From positions 1-64,000 of the forward strand of contig NZ_MEIO01000053.1 of the NCBI RefSeq assembly GCF_002777745.1: DNA of 64,000 bases, read 5' to 3'. Origin of the DNA: Snodgrassella alvi (GTDB taxonomy: Bacteria > Pseudomonadota > Gammaproteobacteria > Burkholderiales > Neisseriaceae). The notes beneath the pieces are model-generated. The model did not search any database. It had not been told where the DNA came from and saw only the letters and a program-made list of their open reading frames with translations. This document shows positions 9,763 to 18,380 of the stretch, piece by piece. The position numbers and the translations under genes are program-made. The first letter of the stretch is position 1; the number at the start of each line of letters is the position of its first letter.

Positions 9763-9942
9763 TATTTAACAGCTAAAGACTGGGAGGACTATAAAAATAA
9801 AGTTTCAGCTTGTGGTGGAGATAATGGAAATAAATTAAGATGTTACAAGAAGGCAAAAGAAGAGTTGTATAATGAGAGTAAAAAGAAAAATGAAGCATTG
9901 ATGTCAGCTTGTTCAGAAAAATGGGAATTTGGAGACTTGTAA
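9726..9942 (+). pseudogene. orphan CdiA toxin tail, N-terminal fragment (frameshifted)
   Basis: Reads GNQAGHTAVDNNYLTAKDWEDYK..., then stops at 9942. The first possible start is the GTG at 9751. The continuation is in the next frame: removing one A from the five-A run at 9917-9921 would join SACSE to NGNLETCKELIIEADKARD without a stop. The Cys-rich helical segment after the VDNN motif is common in CDI toxin linkers. The break could be a real inactivating mutation, phase variation at a short homopolymer, or an assembly error. Confidence 0.65.
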
Positions 9943-10498
9943 AGAATTAATAATTGAAGCTGATAAAGCAAGAGATATTTCTAAAAAAGCCTTAGATTCT
10001 TTTAGGGTAACCAACCCAGCCAAACCATTACCCGCTTTTATCAACTATTATGATATCCCTTGGGCCAATAACCCCAGTATCCATTATTGGGTTGGTTATA
10101 TAGATTTATCGGCATTTGGATTAAGTGCCAATGCAGCAATAGTGGTAAACAATGTAACTGGAGATGTATTTTTGGGCTATAGTGCTGGATCATCAGCTCC
10201 TATATCAAGGCCATCTGTAGGTTCATCCCTTTCTTTTGGAAGCATAATAACTGAACTATCTAGTATTGAAAAAGCTAATCTAGGTAGAACGATTAATGAT
10301 ACTTTAGCGGGATCTTCTCCAGGAGGTAATGTATGTGGTTATTTTGCTTGTATTGGTTCAAATAAAACTCCTGATACCATTGAAAATGGAAAACCAAAAC
10401 TAGGCAAGGTATCATTTGAATTTGGTACAGGAACAGGAGTTTCCACTTCAGGAAGTCTTCAACATTCAGATATGGTTCATATTGAAAAGTTATTTTAA
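9929..10498 (+). CDS. orphan CdiA toxin tail, C-terminal fragment (toxin domain)
   Basis: 189 residues in frame 2, openable only at a TTG (9929). It is best read as the continuation of 9726-9942 across a one-base frameshift. It contains a helical start (ADKARDISKKALDSF), then a Gly/Ser-rich domain with WANNPSIHYWVGYIDLSAFGLSANAAIVV and FGTGTGVSTSG segments, ending SDMVHIEKLF. I do not recognise the toxin family; the amphipathic Gly/Ala-rich middle could suit a membrane-acting toxin, which is speculation. The ATG of a membrane protein follows within 2 bp of its stop, as expected for a toxin/immunity pair. Confidence 0.6.
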   Translation: METCKELIIEADKARDISKKALDSFRVTNPAKPLPAFINYYDIPWANNPSIHYWVGYIDLSAFGLSANAAIVVNNVTGDVFLGYSAGSSAPISRPSVGSSLSFGSIITELSSIEKANLGRTINDTLAGSSPGGNVCGYFACIGSNKTPDTIENGKPKLGKVSFEFGTGTGVSTSGSLQHSDMVHIEKLF

Positions 10499-10499
10499 A

Positions 10500-10982
10500 A
10501 TGAGATCAATAGCAGATTTCTGGAGCAAATATAAATTGATTGTGTTTATATTTGGTATGATATGTTGGTTTTTATTATTAGTATATGTGGATTTTGGAAA
10601 AAAAAATGGAAAATTTGGCTATGAGCTAGATAATAATGAAAAAGAAGCAATGATGATGAAACAGTTGCCAAAATTAATTCAGCCATACAAATTCAATGAA
10701 GAAAATGTTATTAAAAAAAAAAGGGGGCCTACAAGCAAAATTTATATCACATTCGAATTCAAAAGCAATGATGATAAAGAAATAAAAAAATTTCTTAGTG
10801 TAATAGACAAGAATAGTACAGAATTGGGTTTTAAAAAAGGTTGTCGAGGAAAAGAGTCTATAGTTTACTACTCTAATAATTTTTATCCTGATCCAACTGT
10901 AACCGAAATGCCTCCAGAACAATATACTATTGAGTGGGAATATCCAAATCCTATATGTGTGAAAAAATTAAAGATAAATTAA
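10500..10982 (+). CDS. single-pass membrane protein, candidate immunity protein
   Basis: 160 residues from the ATG at 10500, immediately after the preceding stop (TAAAATG). A cytoplasmic N-terminus (MRSIADFWSKYK) precedes one strong membrane segment (about residues 13-32, LIVFIFGMICWFLLLVYV). A soluble domain with many Lys/Asn and two late cysteines follows (KGCRGKES, PICVKK). The extreme AT content matches the toxin before it. An immunity role rests on position and membrane location; no family is recognised. Confidence 0.6.
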   Translation: MRSIADFWSKYKLIVFIFGMICWFLLLVYVDFGKKNGKFGYELDNNEKEAMMMKQLPKLIQPYKFNEENVIKKKRGPTSKIYITFEFKSNDDKEIKKFLSVIDKNSTELGFKKGCRGKESIVYYSNNFYPDPTVTEMPPEQYTIEWEYPNPICVKKLKIN

Positions 10983-11064
10983 TATAGAATTAAAGAGGTT
11001 TGACAGAAAGTGTATTCAAAAAAGTAATCTACGTATTTATAAAAGTGTCTGCATTATTTCAACC

Positions 11065-12060
11065 GCTCAGCACCAGAAAACCGGCAAAAGTGCCGCCGAA
11101 ACCATTGCCAGCATTTATACCGATACAACCAGCGACAACTATGCCGACAAAGCCGGCTACCTGAGCAATAACTTTGATAAAGACAAATTACTTAATGAAT
11201 TGAATATTCAGGTAGAAGTTACCAAAGAGTTTCGTCAGAACAGCCTTGGATTAATAAACGCTTATGTAGATTCTCAGCAGGCTGAATTGAGAGATAAAAT
11301 CAAACAGGCAAAATCAGAAGAAGAGAAAACAGAACTGTATAAAGAAATTTATAAACTACAATACCAGAGACGTTTACTGGAAACAGTAGTCAATATACTG
11401 GCCGCAGATCCTACTGCTGCTATTACTCAGGACACATTACAACTTGCAGCCACCAAATTACGTGAAGAAAGTCTGGCCAATTCTAGACAATCGCCCGGAA
11501 TAGTAATCGACCCGAATACTGGGGAAGTAATAAATAATGTTTCCTATGATAGTGGCTATTTTGATGGAGTTAAACTGGGTGGAGTAAGGTTGAATCTAGA
11601 TGTGATCTGTGGTGCAGATAATGGTCGATGTAAAAAAGATAACATGGGGAATCTGCAAAAAGATGCCAATGATAATTATATTTATGAAGGAGATGATAAA
11701 TATCCAACTTTTGCTGATCTGATGAAGGATAAAAAAGTAGTAGGTGGAATGTTTGGCGCTACCGGTGGCTTCCGGCCGCTAAAAGGAGGCTGGTATCTGC
11801 TAGGGCTAACCATTCCATATGAAAAGGGCAGTATCTCTGATAAATTGGTAGAGTCATTTGCCGGAACCCATGATTATATTGGTGGACAGATGTGGGGCTG
11901 GTATGGGGACGATGGTAATACCTCTCGCAACCGTAATAAATTTCAGAACGCAGCGTCAAGTACGACAACAGTAGTAGCAATACCGGCTTCAGCACCGGCA
12001 GCATTGGCTGATTTTCTGAATTCAGATATATTTCAGTTACTAAACAAATTAGGAAAATAG
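11065..12060 (+). CDS. orphan second copy of the exoprotein C-terminus
   Basis: Homologous to 6121-7116 over its whole length. The first 115 bp or so (AQxQKTGKSAAETIA...AGYL) differ at many third positions, whereas from about 11175 the DNA is nearly identical to copy 1. There is no ATG; the frame is open back to 10978 and the first usual start is the TTG at 11200. Protein differences from copy 1 cluster near GADNGRCKKDN (copy 1: GENNLRCEIDN). The end (SFAGTHDYIGGQMWGWYGDDGN...) is the same. This is a silent donor cassette or an expressed orphan tail, followed by its own lipoprotein gene. Confidence 0.8.
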   Translation, partial: AQHQKTGKSAAETIASIYTDTTSDNYADKAGYLSNNFDKDKLLNELNIQVEVTKEFRQNSLGLINAYVDSQQAELRDKIKQAKSEEEKTELYKEIYKLQYQRRLLETVVNILAADPTAAITQDTLQLAATKLREESLANSRQSPGIVIDPNTGEVINNVSYDSGYFDGVKLGGVRLNLDVICGADNGRCKKDNMGNLQKDANDNYIYEGDDKYPTFADLMKDKKVVGGMFGATGGFRPLKGGWYLLGLTIPYEKGSISDKLVESFAGTHDYIGGQMWGWYGDDGNTSRNRNKFQNAASSTTTVVAIPASAPAALADFLNSDIFQLLNKLGK

Positions 12061-12062
12061 CA

Positions 12063-12428
12063 ATGAAACTTAAATTATTTTTTATTACTATATTGTTATT
12101 TATTTTAACGGCCTGTATCCCCATTAGGGTAATTCCTAAATATAATCCAGATACTTACAATAGTTATAAATTAATACAAGGTTATCAAAAAGCAGATACT
12201 GTAGGCCATACAGATGTACTAAAGCGAGAATCCGATATGTTAGCCTGTGGTGTTAGAAATCTTATGGGAGGTAATTTAGATTTAAATACTCTGTATCCTG
12301 ATATGACGGGTAGTCAAGTTTGGCCTCGTCACAAAAGGATAGATAATTGTATGAAAAGTAAAGGATATATTATAATTGGTAAAGAAGATTGCACTAACAA
12401 AGGCAAACCAACTGGGCTTTGTAATTAA
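12063..12428 (+). CDS. small lipoprotein, candidate immunity protein (copy 2)
   Basis: 121 residues, same length and layout as 7119-7484: lipobox FILTAC with Cys18, then IPIRVIPKYN. The signal region is almost identical to copy 1, while the mature domain has diverged (for example ESDMLACGVRNLMGG against EADIIECGVLNLREG). The cysteine positions are kept. The ATG is 2 bp after the stop of the second exoprotein tail, repeating the arrangement of copy 1. Divergence of only the mature domain fits immunity specificity. Confidence 0.7.
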   Translation: MKLKLFFITILLFILTACIPIRVIPKYNPDTYNSYKLIQGYQKADTVGHTDVLKRESDMLACGVRNLMGGNLDLNTLYPDMTGSQVWPRHKRIDNCMKSKGYIIIGKEDCTNKGKPTGLCN

Positions 12429-12449
12429 TGTAAAATATATTAATAATTA

Positions 12450-12599
12450 ATGGATAAGCTAAAATTATTTTTTATTACTATATTGTTATTTATTTTAACG
12501 GCTTGTATTCCCATTAGGGTAATTCCTAAATACAATTCATATATTTATTATTATGTTTATAAAGCAATACAAGTTTATCAAAAAAAGCAGATACAGTAG
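12450..12599 (+). pseudogene. truncated lipoprotein, third copy
   Basis: 49 codons. The signal peptide, lipobox LTAC and IPIRVIPKYN are intact, but the frame stops at 12597-12599, where the sequence turns into IS3-type transposase DNA on the opposite strand. The mature domain is lost, so it cannot act like copies 1 and 2. Confidence 0.75.
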
Positions 12600-13111
12600 G
12601 AAAACCCCAGCGTAAATGCTTATCCGTGATAGCACTTAGCACTGACATAATCACCGAATCATCCGGTAACTTAGGTTGATAATAGTAAGCACAGGGGCTT
12701 AAGCCAACAATAGTGCAGCTCAAGGCAATAGTAACAGAATGATTTTCTTGCAGTTGCACAGCTCAGGCTTTACGTGCTTGAGTTGGCACTATAGCTTTTT
12801 TATGATTTCTTCCTGAAGCTGAGATTTTAAACTCAGCTCAGCAAATATCTGCTTAAGCCTACGATTTTCAGCTTCCGGTTGCTTTAAGTGTTGATATCTG
12901 AGGTTTTCATACCATCGTATTTATCACGTCATTTATAGAAAGTTGAATTGCCTATACCATATTTACGGCAAAGTTCTTTGACGGGGATACCGGTTTCGGC
13001 TGTTTTAAAATAGTTACGATCTGATGTTCAGTCATTTTTTTCATGTTTAAATCCTCTGTGGATTAATAAAGAGAATTTTCTACGTTGAGGCTGTGCTATT
13101 TTAGGGGATAG
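12600..13111 (-). mobile_element. truncated IS3-family element remnant
   Basis: Read on the minus strand from about 13111, the sequence parallels the element at 59472: an end containing CTATCCCCTAAAATAG, then an orfA start with MTEHQIV...STFYK, then part of orfB through CAYYYQPKLPDDSV and HLRWGF. It ends abruptly at 12600 inside orfB, so about half of the element, including the DDE core, is missing. OrfA is broken by stops and frameshifts. It is not mobile, but it marks the edge of the CDI array. Confidence 0.75.
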
Positions 13112-13394
13112 ATATATAAAAGGTCAGTTGCTGAGGGGAATGTGGTCTGATGATTTGGTTTGATTATTAGATTTGTTTAATTTGGTATTTAGTTGTGTAT
13201 TTTTTCTAAAATTAATATAAAAAACCAGTTTTATTCTATTTTGGCTTGTTTTCTGTCAATAAATTCTGTTTTGTTCAATGTTTTAATCTTGTATTTGTAC
13301 TGGATACTGTTATCTATTTTATGCTTTTGTAATATTTGCTGTCAGTTATCAGTCATTTATCGGTGTTTTTTGTTTATGAGGTTGGTGGGAACGG

Positions 13395-14405
13395 ATGAAT
13401 AGGAAGATTCCCGAGCTGGTGTGTCCGGCGGGTAATTTACCGGCGTTGAAGATGGCGGTAGATCATGGTGCGGATACGGTTTATATGGGGCTGAAGGATG
13501 CAACTAATGCACGTAATTTTGCTGGGCTGAATTTTGACCGTAAGTCGGCAACTGAGGGAATTACGTATGCGCATCAGCGAGGACGTAAGGTATTGATGGC
13601 GATTAATACTTATGCGCAGGCTGGTGAAGTGAGGAAATGGCAGCAGGCGGTGGATACGGCGGCTGAGCTGGGCGTAGACGCGGTGATTCTGGCGGATTTG
13701 GGTTTGCTGGCCTATGCGCGTAAAACGCATCCGCAGCTAGCACTGCATATGTCGGTGCAAGGATCGGCTACAAATTATGAGGCGATTAATCTGGCACAGG
13801 AGCTATTTGGTATCCGGCGGGTGGTGTTACCCCGGGTGCTGACTTTACCGCAGGTGGAGCAGGTGATTAAGCATACTTCGGTGGAAATTGAGGTATTTGG
13901 TTTTGGAAGTCTGTGTGTGATGGTGGAAGGACGCTGTTTGCTTTCAAGCTATGTAACGGGCGAGTCGCCTAATACGTTTGGTGTGTGTTCGCCAGCGAAG
14001 TATGTGCGCTGGGAGCAACAGGCTGCGGGAATGGATGCGCGTCTGAATAATATTCTGATTGACCGTTATGGTGCGGATGAACCGGCTGGCTATCCTACTT
14101 TATGTAAGGGGCGTTTTCAGGTGAATAGGGAAACATATTATGCGCTGGAGGAGCCAACTAGTCTAAATATACTGGAGATTTTACCGCAGTTGCTGGCGAT
14201 GGGTGTGGCGGCAATTAAGGTGGAAGGCCGGCAACGTAGTCCGGCGTATACGGCGCAGGTAACAAAGGTGTTGCGGCAGGCACTTGATCTGGCGGTGCGC
14301 TGCCCTGATGGGTTTACGGTGAATCCGTTGTGGCAACAGGCACTGGCGAAGGTATCGGAAGGGCAGCAGGTAACGCTGGGTGCGTATAACCGGCCATGGA
14401 AATGA
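13395..14405 (+). CDS. ubiU: O2-independent ubiquinone biosynthesis protein UbiU (U32 family)
   Basis: 336 residues, the usual UbiU/YhbU length. It starts ELVCPAGNLPALKMAVDHGADTVYMG, the U32 hallmark. Four cysteines (C174, C181, C198, C237) match the conserved 4Fe-4S ligand pattern. UbiU forms a complex with UbiV that hydroxylates the ubiquinone ring without oxygen, using prephenate as donor in E. coli. The ATG has GGTGGGAACGG upstream. It leads a ubiU-ubiV-ubiT operon (16-bp gap, then overlap). I saw no convincing FNR box in the 280 bp upstream. Confidence 0.93.
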   Translation: MNRKIPELVCPAGNLPALKMAVDHGADTVYMGLKDATNARNFAGLNFDRKSATEGITYAHQRGRKVLMAINTYAQAGEVRKWQQAVDTAAELGVDAVILADLGLLAYARKTHPQLALHMSVQGSATNYEAINLAQELFGIRRVVLPRVLTLPQVEQVIKHTSVEIEVFGFGSLCVMVEGRCLLSSYVTGESPNTFGVCSPAKYVRWEQQAAGMDARLNNILIDRYGADEPAGYPTLCKGRFQVNRETYYALEEPTSLNILEILPQLLAMGVAAIKVEGRQRSPAYTAQVTKVLRQALDLAVRCPDGFTVNPLWQQALAKVSEGQQVTLGAYNRPWK

Positions 14406-14421
14406 TGAAGGAATGTGAGTA

Positions 14422-15345
14422 ATGCAACAGGATAAGCTGGCTTTGTCTCTAGGGCCAATTCTGTTTTTCTGGCAGAAACAGCAGATTGTGGATTTTTACT
14501 GGCAGATGGCTGCGCAGCCGCTGGCGATGATTTATATGGGCGAGACGGTGTGTTCGCGCCGGCAGGAGCTGAAAGTAGCAGACTGGCTTGATTTGGCGCG
14601 GGATGTGGCATCCAGTGGCTGTGATGTGGTGCTGTCTTCACAGGTGCTGCTGGAAAGTGAATCTGATTTAAAGCGTTTACGCAAGCTGGTGGAGCAGGAG
14701 GATTTTCGGGTAGAGGCCAATGACCTTGCTGCGGTACAGCTGCTGCATGCGAAGGGAATTCCTTTTGTGGCAGGTCAGGCGCTGAATATTTATAACGAAC
14801 AGACGCTGGCTTTGATGCAGTCGCTGGGGGCTTGCCACTGGGTGGCTTCGATTGAACTGGCAGCAGATAGGCTGGCACAGATGGTGGCGGCAGTACCAGA
14901 CATGGTTTGTGAGGTATTTGGCTGGGGTAAGTTGCCATTGGCATATTCTTCACGCTGTTTTACGGCACGGCACTACAATTTGAAAAAGGATGGCTGTGAA
15001 TTTAAGTGTCTGGAACATGCAGATGGTTTGCCGCTGTATACGCGTGAGGAGCAGGCTTTTTTGACGATTAATGGTATTCAGACGATGTCTGCCGGTTGTC
15101 ATTCTTTGCTGGCACGTCATCAGCAGTTGCAGGCTATGGGGGTAAAGTATTTCAGGATTTCTCCTCAGGGGCTATATATGGCGGAAGTTATCCGGTTGCA
15201 TCAGCAGGTGCTGGCTGGTGTGATGGCGGCAGAAGCTGCTTTGTCTGAGCTGAGCAGGTATGCCGGTGGTACGCTGGTAGATGGCTATTGGCAGGGGAAG
15301 GCTGGAATTAATCAATGTGAAGGGATGATGCATGCAGGTACCTGA
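14422..15345 (+). CDS. ubiV: O2-independent ubiquinone biosynthesis protein UbiV (U32 family)
   Basis: 307 residues, beginning LALSLGPILFFW with the U32-type YMGETVCSRR. Cysteines C44, C179, C192 and C196 match the iron-sulfur ligands of UbiV. It is the partner of UbiU in anaerobic ring hydroxylation. It lies 16 bp after ubiU and overlaps ubiT by 14 bp, so the three are one operon. The set suggests that the cell makes ubiquinone under low oxygen, fitting a gut or mucosal niche. Confidence 0.92.
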   Translation: MQQDKLALSLGPILFFWQKQQIVDFYWQMAAQPLAMIYMGETVCSRRQELKVADWLDLARDVASSGCDVVLSSQVLLESESDLKRLRKLVEQEDFRVEANDLAAVQLLHAKGIPFVAGQALNIYNEQTLALMQSLGACHWVASIELAADRLAQMVAAVPDMVCEVFGWGKLPLAYSSRCFTARHYNLKKDGCEFKCLEHADGLPLYTREEQAFLTINGIQTMSAGCHSLLARHQQLQAMGVKYFRISPQGLYMAEVIRLHQQVLAGVMAAEAALSELSRYAGGTLVDGYWQGKAGINQCEGMMHAGT

Positions 15346-15766
15346 TAAGGTAGTGCCGGTGTTTTTGAAAAAGATGGTTGGGTTATTACCGGCAAAGCCA
15401 CCAGCATGGCTGCTGGTAAATACGCTGAATCAGTTGCTGAAAAAGCAGATTTTGCTGGCAGATATGTCTTTGCTGGCTGGACGCAATTTTCGGATTGTGG
15501 TGGCAGATTTGGGTTTGAATTTGTGCTTCAGTGCTACTGAGGAGCGTTTTGTGGTTGCTGATGCTGTAGCTATGGTAGATTTGTGCTTAAGCGCAAATAC
15601 GGCTGATTTTCTGAAGATGCTGCTGCGGCAGGAAGACCCGGATACGCTGTTTTTTAATCGCAAGCTGATCATTGAGGGCGATACAGAGCTGGGACTGGTG
15701 GTAAAAAATTTGCTCGATAGTATTGATTGGTCGACTATTCCTGTGATGAAGTTGCTGGTAGGGTAG
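15332..15766 (+). CDS. ubiT: ubiquinone biosynthesis accessory factor UbiT (SCP2 domain)
   Basis: 144 residues. The ATG lies inside the end of ubiV with GAAGGGA ahead of it. The SCP2-like lipid-binding fold is suggested by LLAGRNFRIVVADLGLNLCFS...ADAVAMVDLCLSANTADFLKMLLRQEDPDTLFFNRKLIIEGDTELGLVVKNLLDSIDW, the last part being the family signature. UbiT binds isoprenoid intermediates for the anaerobic pathway, in place of UbiJ. Third gene of the operon, closed by the terminator at 15805. Confidence 0.88.
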   Translation: MQVPDKVVPVFLKKMVGLLPAKPPAWLLVNTLNQLLKKQILLADMSLLAGRNFRIVVADLGLNLCFSATEERFVVADAVAMVDLCLSANTADFLKMLLRQEDPDTLFFNRKLIIEGDTELGLVVKNLLDSIDWSTIPVMKLLVG

Positions 15767-15804
15767 TGAGGTTTATTGCTTGCGGTAAATGAGGGTGTGC
15801 TGTT

Positions 15805-15827
15805 GCCGGTATCGAGTTGATACCGGC
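15805..15827. terminator. bidirectional terminator between ubiT and ubiG
   Basis: Perfect 9-bp stem GCCGGTATC / GATACCGGC with a 5-base loop, followed by TTTATT on the + strand. It lies between two convergent genes. Confidence 0.8.
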
Positions 15828-15850
15828 TTTATTGCACTGTTTTCTGGCTG

Positions 15851-16600
15851 TTAGTCCAGAGGACGGCGGCAGGCTATCATGTAGTTGACGTCCAGACTAT
15901 CGGTAAGGTGATAGCGTCTGGTTAGTGGGTTGTAGGTGAAGCCGCTGCTGCCCAGCCATTCGAGGCCTGCCTGTCGGCACAGGCGTGCCAGTTCGGCTGG
16001 TGTGATAAATTTACGATGATCATGGGTACCGTGTGGCATTAGTTGCAGGATGTATTCGGCAGCTATGATGGCTTGCAGGTAGGATTTGGTGTTGCGGTTG
16101 ATGGTGGAGAAGCAGACTACGCCACCGGGCTGTACCAATTGGGCACAGGCACGCACTACGCTGCCGGGGTCGGGGACGTGTTCGAGCATTTCCATGCAGG
16201 TAACAGCACCAAAGCCAGCCGGTGTTTCTGTGGCTAAATCTTCTACACTCACCATGCGATAGCTAATGTTATCAATTTGTTCTTGTAAGGCATGCAATTG
16301 GGCAATTTTCAGGGATTTATTGGCTAAATCAATACCGGTAACGCTGCTGGCTCCGGCTTTTGCCATAGCCTCGCTCAGTATGCCGCCTCCGCAACCTACA
16401 TCAAGTACATTTTTGCCGGCCAGATGGGCATAGCTGTCGATAAATTCAAGCCGTAATGGGTTGATGTCATGCAATGGTTTGAATTCGCTGTTTTTATCCC
16501 ACCATTTGTGTGCCAGTTGGCTAAATTTGTTGATTTCTTCAGAATCGACATTGGCGGGTGTGGCCGAAAGATTTTTTTGTTCCTGTGCTTGGGTATTCAT
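15851..16600 (-). CDS. ubiG: bifunctional ubiquinone O-methyltransferase UbiG
   Basis: 249 residues from the ATG at 16600. The frame opens further upstream, but MNTQAQEQ is the natural start, with AAGGA upstream and only 5 bp from the preceding stop. SAM-binding motif I is [31 protein letters not shown]-like motif II and the [12 protein letters not shown] region follow. It methylates two hydroxyls of the ubiquinone precursor and serves both aerobic and anaerobic routes. It faces the ubiUVT operon, so late ubiquinone steps cluster here. Probably co-transcribed with the glycosyltransferase upstream. Confidence 0.93.
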   Translation of the reverse strand: MNTQAQEQKNLSATPANVDSEEINKFSQLAHKWWDKNSEFKPLHDINPLRLEFIDSYAHLAGKNVLDVGCGGGILSEAMAKAGASSVTGIDLANKSLKIAQLHALQEQIDNISYRMVSVEDLATETPAGFGAVTCMEMLEHVPDPGSVVRACAQLVQPGGVVCFSTINRNTKSYLQAIIAAEYILQLMPHGTHDHRKFITPAELARLCRQAGLEWLGSSGFTYNPLTRRYHLTDSLDVNYMIACRRPLD

Positions 16601-16605
16601 GGTTG

Positions 16606-18267
16606 TTAGTCCTTCGTTGCGGTGGTTTTTACCCATAAGGCGATAATGTTGTTTTTTTCGCGTGGGCGTGCACCGGCCCAGATTTCGTGCCATTGAGCTG
16701 GTGGTGTGGCTTTGGGGCTGCGGGTAATTAGGCGATATTCACAGTCGGGATTATTGGCCTGTAGCGGAATCCAACTATATTGCTGCCAGGCGATGCGGGT
16801 GCTGAAATTCTCATGATTAATGCTGATGCAGGCACGTTTGTCGCTAAAGGCTTTTAGCTGTTCTTCACTCAGGCTGTTTTGCATTTGCTGTACTACCGGA
16901 CGGGTTGATTTGGCTGCATCCAGCCATGGTAGAAATAGGGTAAGTAGCAGCGACCACACTAGTAAAACGCCGGCGGCCCAGTTGGTGACAGCCTGCTGGC
17001 CACGAATGTGCTGGCGAGTAATCGCCCATAGCCATAGCGGTGTCAGTACGCAGGCTACGATTACTGGAAAGTAGTTTACGTCGTAACGGTAGTACGGGCT
17101 GAAATATACTGCTCGTTGTGCTAGTTTGGCTGGCCAGCCGTAGTTCATGGCGATAAAGCCCAGCCAGAGAAATATGGCTAGAAAACCAAAGGCCATGATG
17201 CCAAACCAGTTAAGGAATGCCACGGCACCGCGCCGCAGGGCATCAAGCTGTGCGGCACCTAGTACGACCAGTGGTGGCAGGGTAAATACTAGTAAATCCT
17301 GATATTTTTGTGGCATTAGGGCAAATACAGGCAGGCACAGGCCTAGCCATGCAATAGCCAGACTACCCCAAGACTGGTTTTTCAATTTACCACGCGACAC
17401 TGTCCAGATGGCCAGCGGCCACGCTGGAAAGGCAAACCAGATAAGATTTTTGAGGTAATAGCCGAGAGAAAAATGTGTCTCAAGATGGCGGAAACCGCCG
17501 AAAGGTGCTAGTGCATGATATTGCCACCACAGATTAAAAATATCCGCAGCAGTTTGATGTAAGGCCAGTGGCCAGATCAGCATTAATGGTAATGCATATA
17601 ACAGGGATATGAGCAGTACCAGATGGTAACGCTGATACCGCCACTGCGGATACAGAGGCAGGCTGAATGCCAGCAGTATCAGTAGTAGTGGCCAGAGCAG
17701 ACTTCCGGTTAGTGATAGGACTGCCCAGCCACCGCCCAGCATCATGCTGGCCATTATGATGCGTTGGTTGGCGAGTGAGAAGCCATACCAGCACATGGCT
17801 GCACCCAGGCAAAGAATTATACTGTCGTTGATAAAGTGTGCCGGTATTAGGATGCCGGTACAGCCTAGTAGTATCAGTACTGCAATCCGGCCATAACTGT
17901 GTCCGAGAAACTGGCGGGCGGAACCGCCGATGCAGACAAAGGTGCATACTATCAGGATGGCATTGGTTAGACGGGTGGCTTCATAAGCATCCATCTGTTT
18001 TGGGCTGAACAGGTGCTGACACAAAGCGGCCAGCCATATATAGAGTGGGGATGCCTCCCAGTTGATTTCACCAAAAATGGTGGGAACTGCCCAGTGGGCT
18101 GTCTGCCACTGGCTGACTGTAGCAAATAAATATGGTTCGCCCGGTGTCCATAAATCATGATGCAGTACGCCCGGCCATAACCATACAAATACCAGTAACA
18201 GCAGTAGCCATGAACGTTTTTTATTTACGCTTTTGGGGCTGGGTTTGCTGGAGGTGTAGGTGAGCAT
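16606..18267 (-). CDS. GT-C membrane glycosyltransferase (PMT/ArnT-like)
   Basis: 553 residues with about 11-12 membrane segments. The first periplasmic loop has [11 protein letters not shown] (around D38-E44), the acidic loop position used for catalysis in the PMT/ArnT group, followed by [11 protein letters not shown]-like sequence ([12 protein letters not shown]). The C-terminal part is a smaller soluble domain ([17 protein letters not shown]...CEYRLITR). Family members transfer sugars from lipid carriers to lipid A or proteins; the substrate here cannot be read. It sits 5 bp upstream of ubiG. Confidence 0.75.
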   Translation of the reverse strand: MLTYTSSKPSPKSVNKKRSWLLLLLVFVWLWPGVLHHDLWTPGEPYLFATVSQWQTAHWAVPTIFGEINWEASPLYIWLAALCQHLFSPKQMDAYEATRLTNAILIVCTFVCIGGSARQFLGHSYGRIAVLILLGCTGILIPAHFINDSIILCLGAAMCWYGFSLANQRIIMASMMLGGGWAVLSLTGSLLWPLLLILLAFSLPLYPQWRYQRYHLVLLISLLYALPLMLIWPLALHQTAADIFNLWWQYHALAPFGGFRHLETHFSLGYYLKNLIWFAFPAWPLAIWTVSRGKLKNQSWGSLAIAWLGLCLPVFALMPQKYQDLLVFTLPPLVVLGAAQLDALRRGAVAFLNWFGIMAFGFLAIFLWLGFIAMNYGWPAKLAQRAVYFSPYYRYDVNYFPVIVACVLTPLWLWAITRQHIRGQQAVTNWAAGVLLVWSLLLTLFLPWLDAAKSTRPVVQQMQNSLSEEQLKAFSDKRACISINHENFSTRIAWQQYSWIPLQANNPDCEYRLITRSPKATPPAQWHEIWAGARPREKNNIIALWVKTTATKD

Positions 18268-18325
18268 AGGGTTCTAACTGCAATAAATGGAGAGGAAAAC
18301 GGGTTTATGTTAACGGAAAATGCAG

Positions 18326-18349
18326 CAGGCAGCCAGATGTGGCTGCCTG
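18326..18349. terminator. terminator downstream of lysP with uptake-word arms
   Basis: Inverted repeat CAGGCAGCC / GGCTGCCTG (18326-18334, 18341-18349), loop of 6, between the lysP stop and the glycosyltransferase start. The U-tract is weak. The arms contain the AGGCAGCC/GGCTGCCT core related to Neisseriaceae DNA uptake words. Confidence 0.6.
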
Positions 18350-18380
18350 TAGCAGGGATGATTAATGGCATGTATTGGCT

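Noticed and set aside
13112-13394. FNR box upstream of ubiU
   Set aside because: A TTGAT half-site occurs near 13160 but no matching second half at the right spacing.
14138-14953. 271-codon minus-strand frame over ubiU/ubiV
   Set aside because: Pro/Ala/Ser-rich composition typical of antisense frames; both sense genes are certain.
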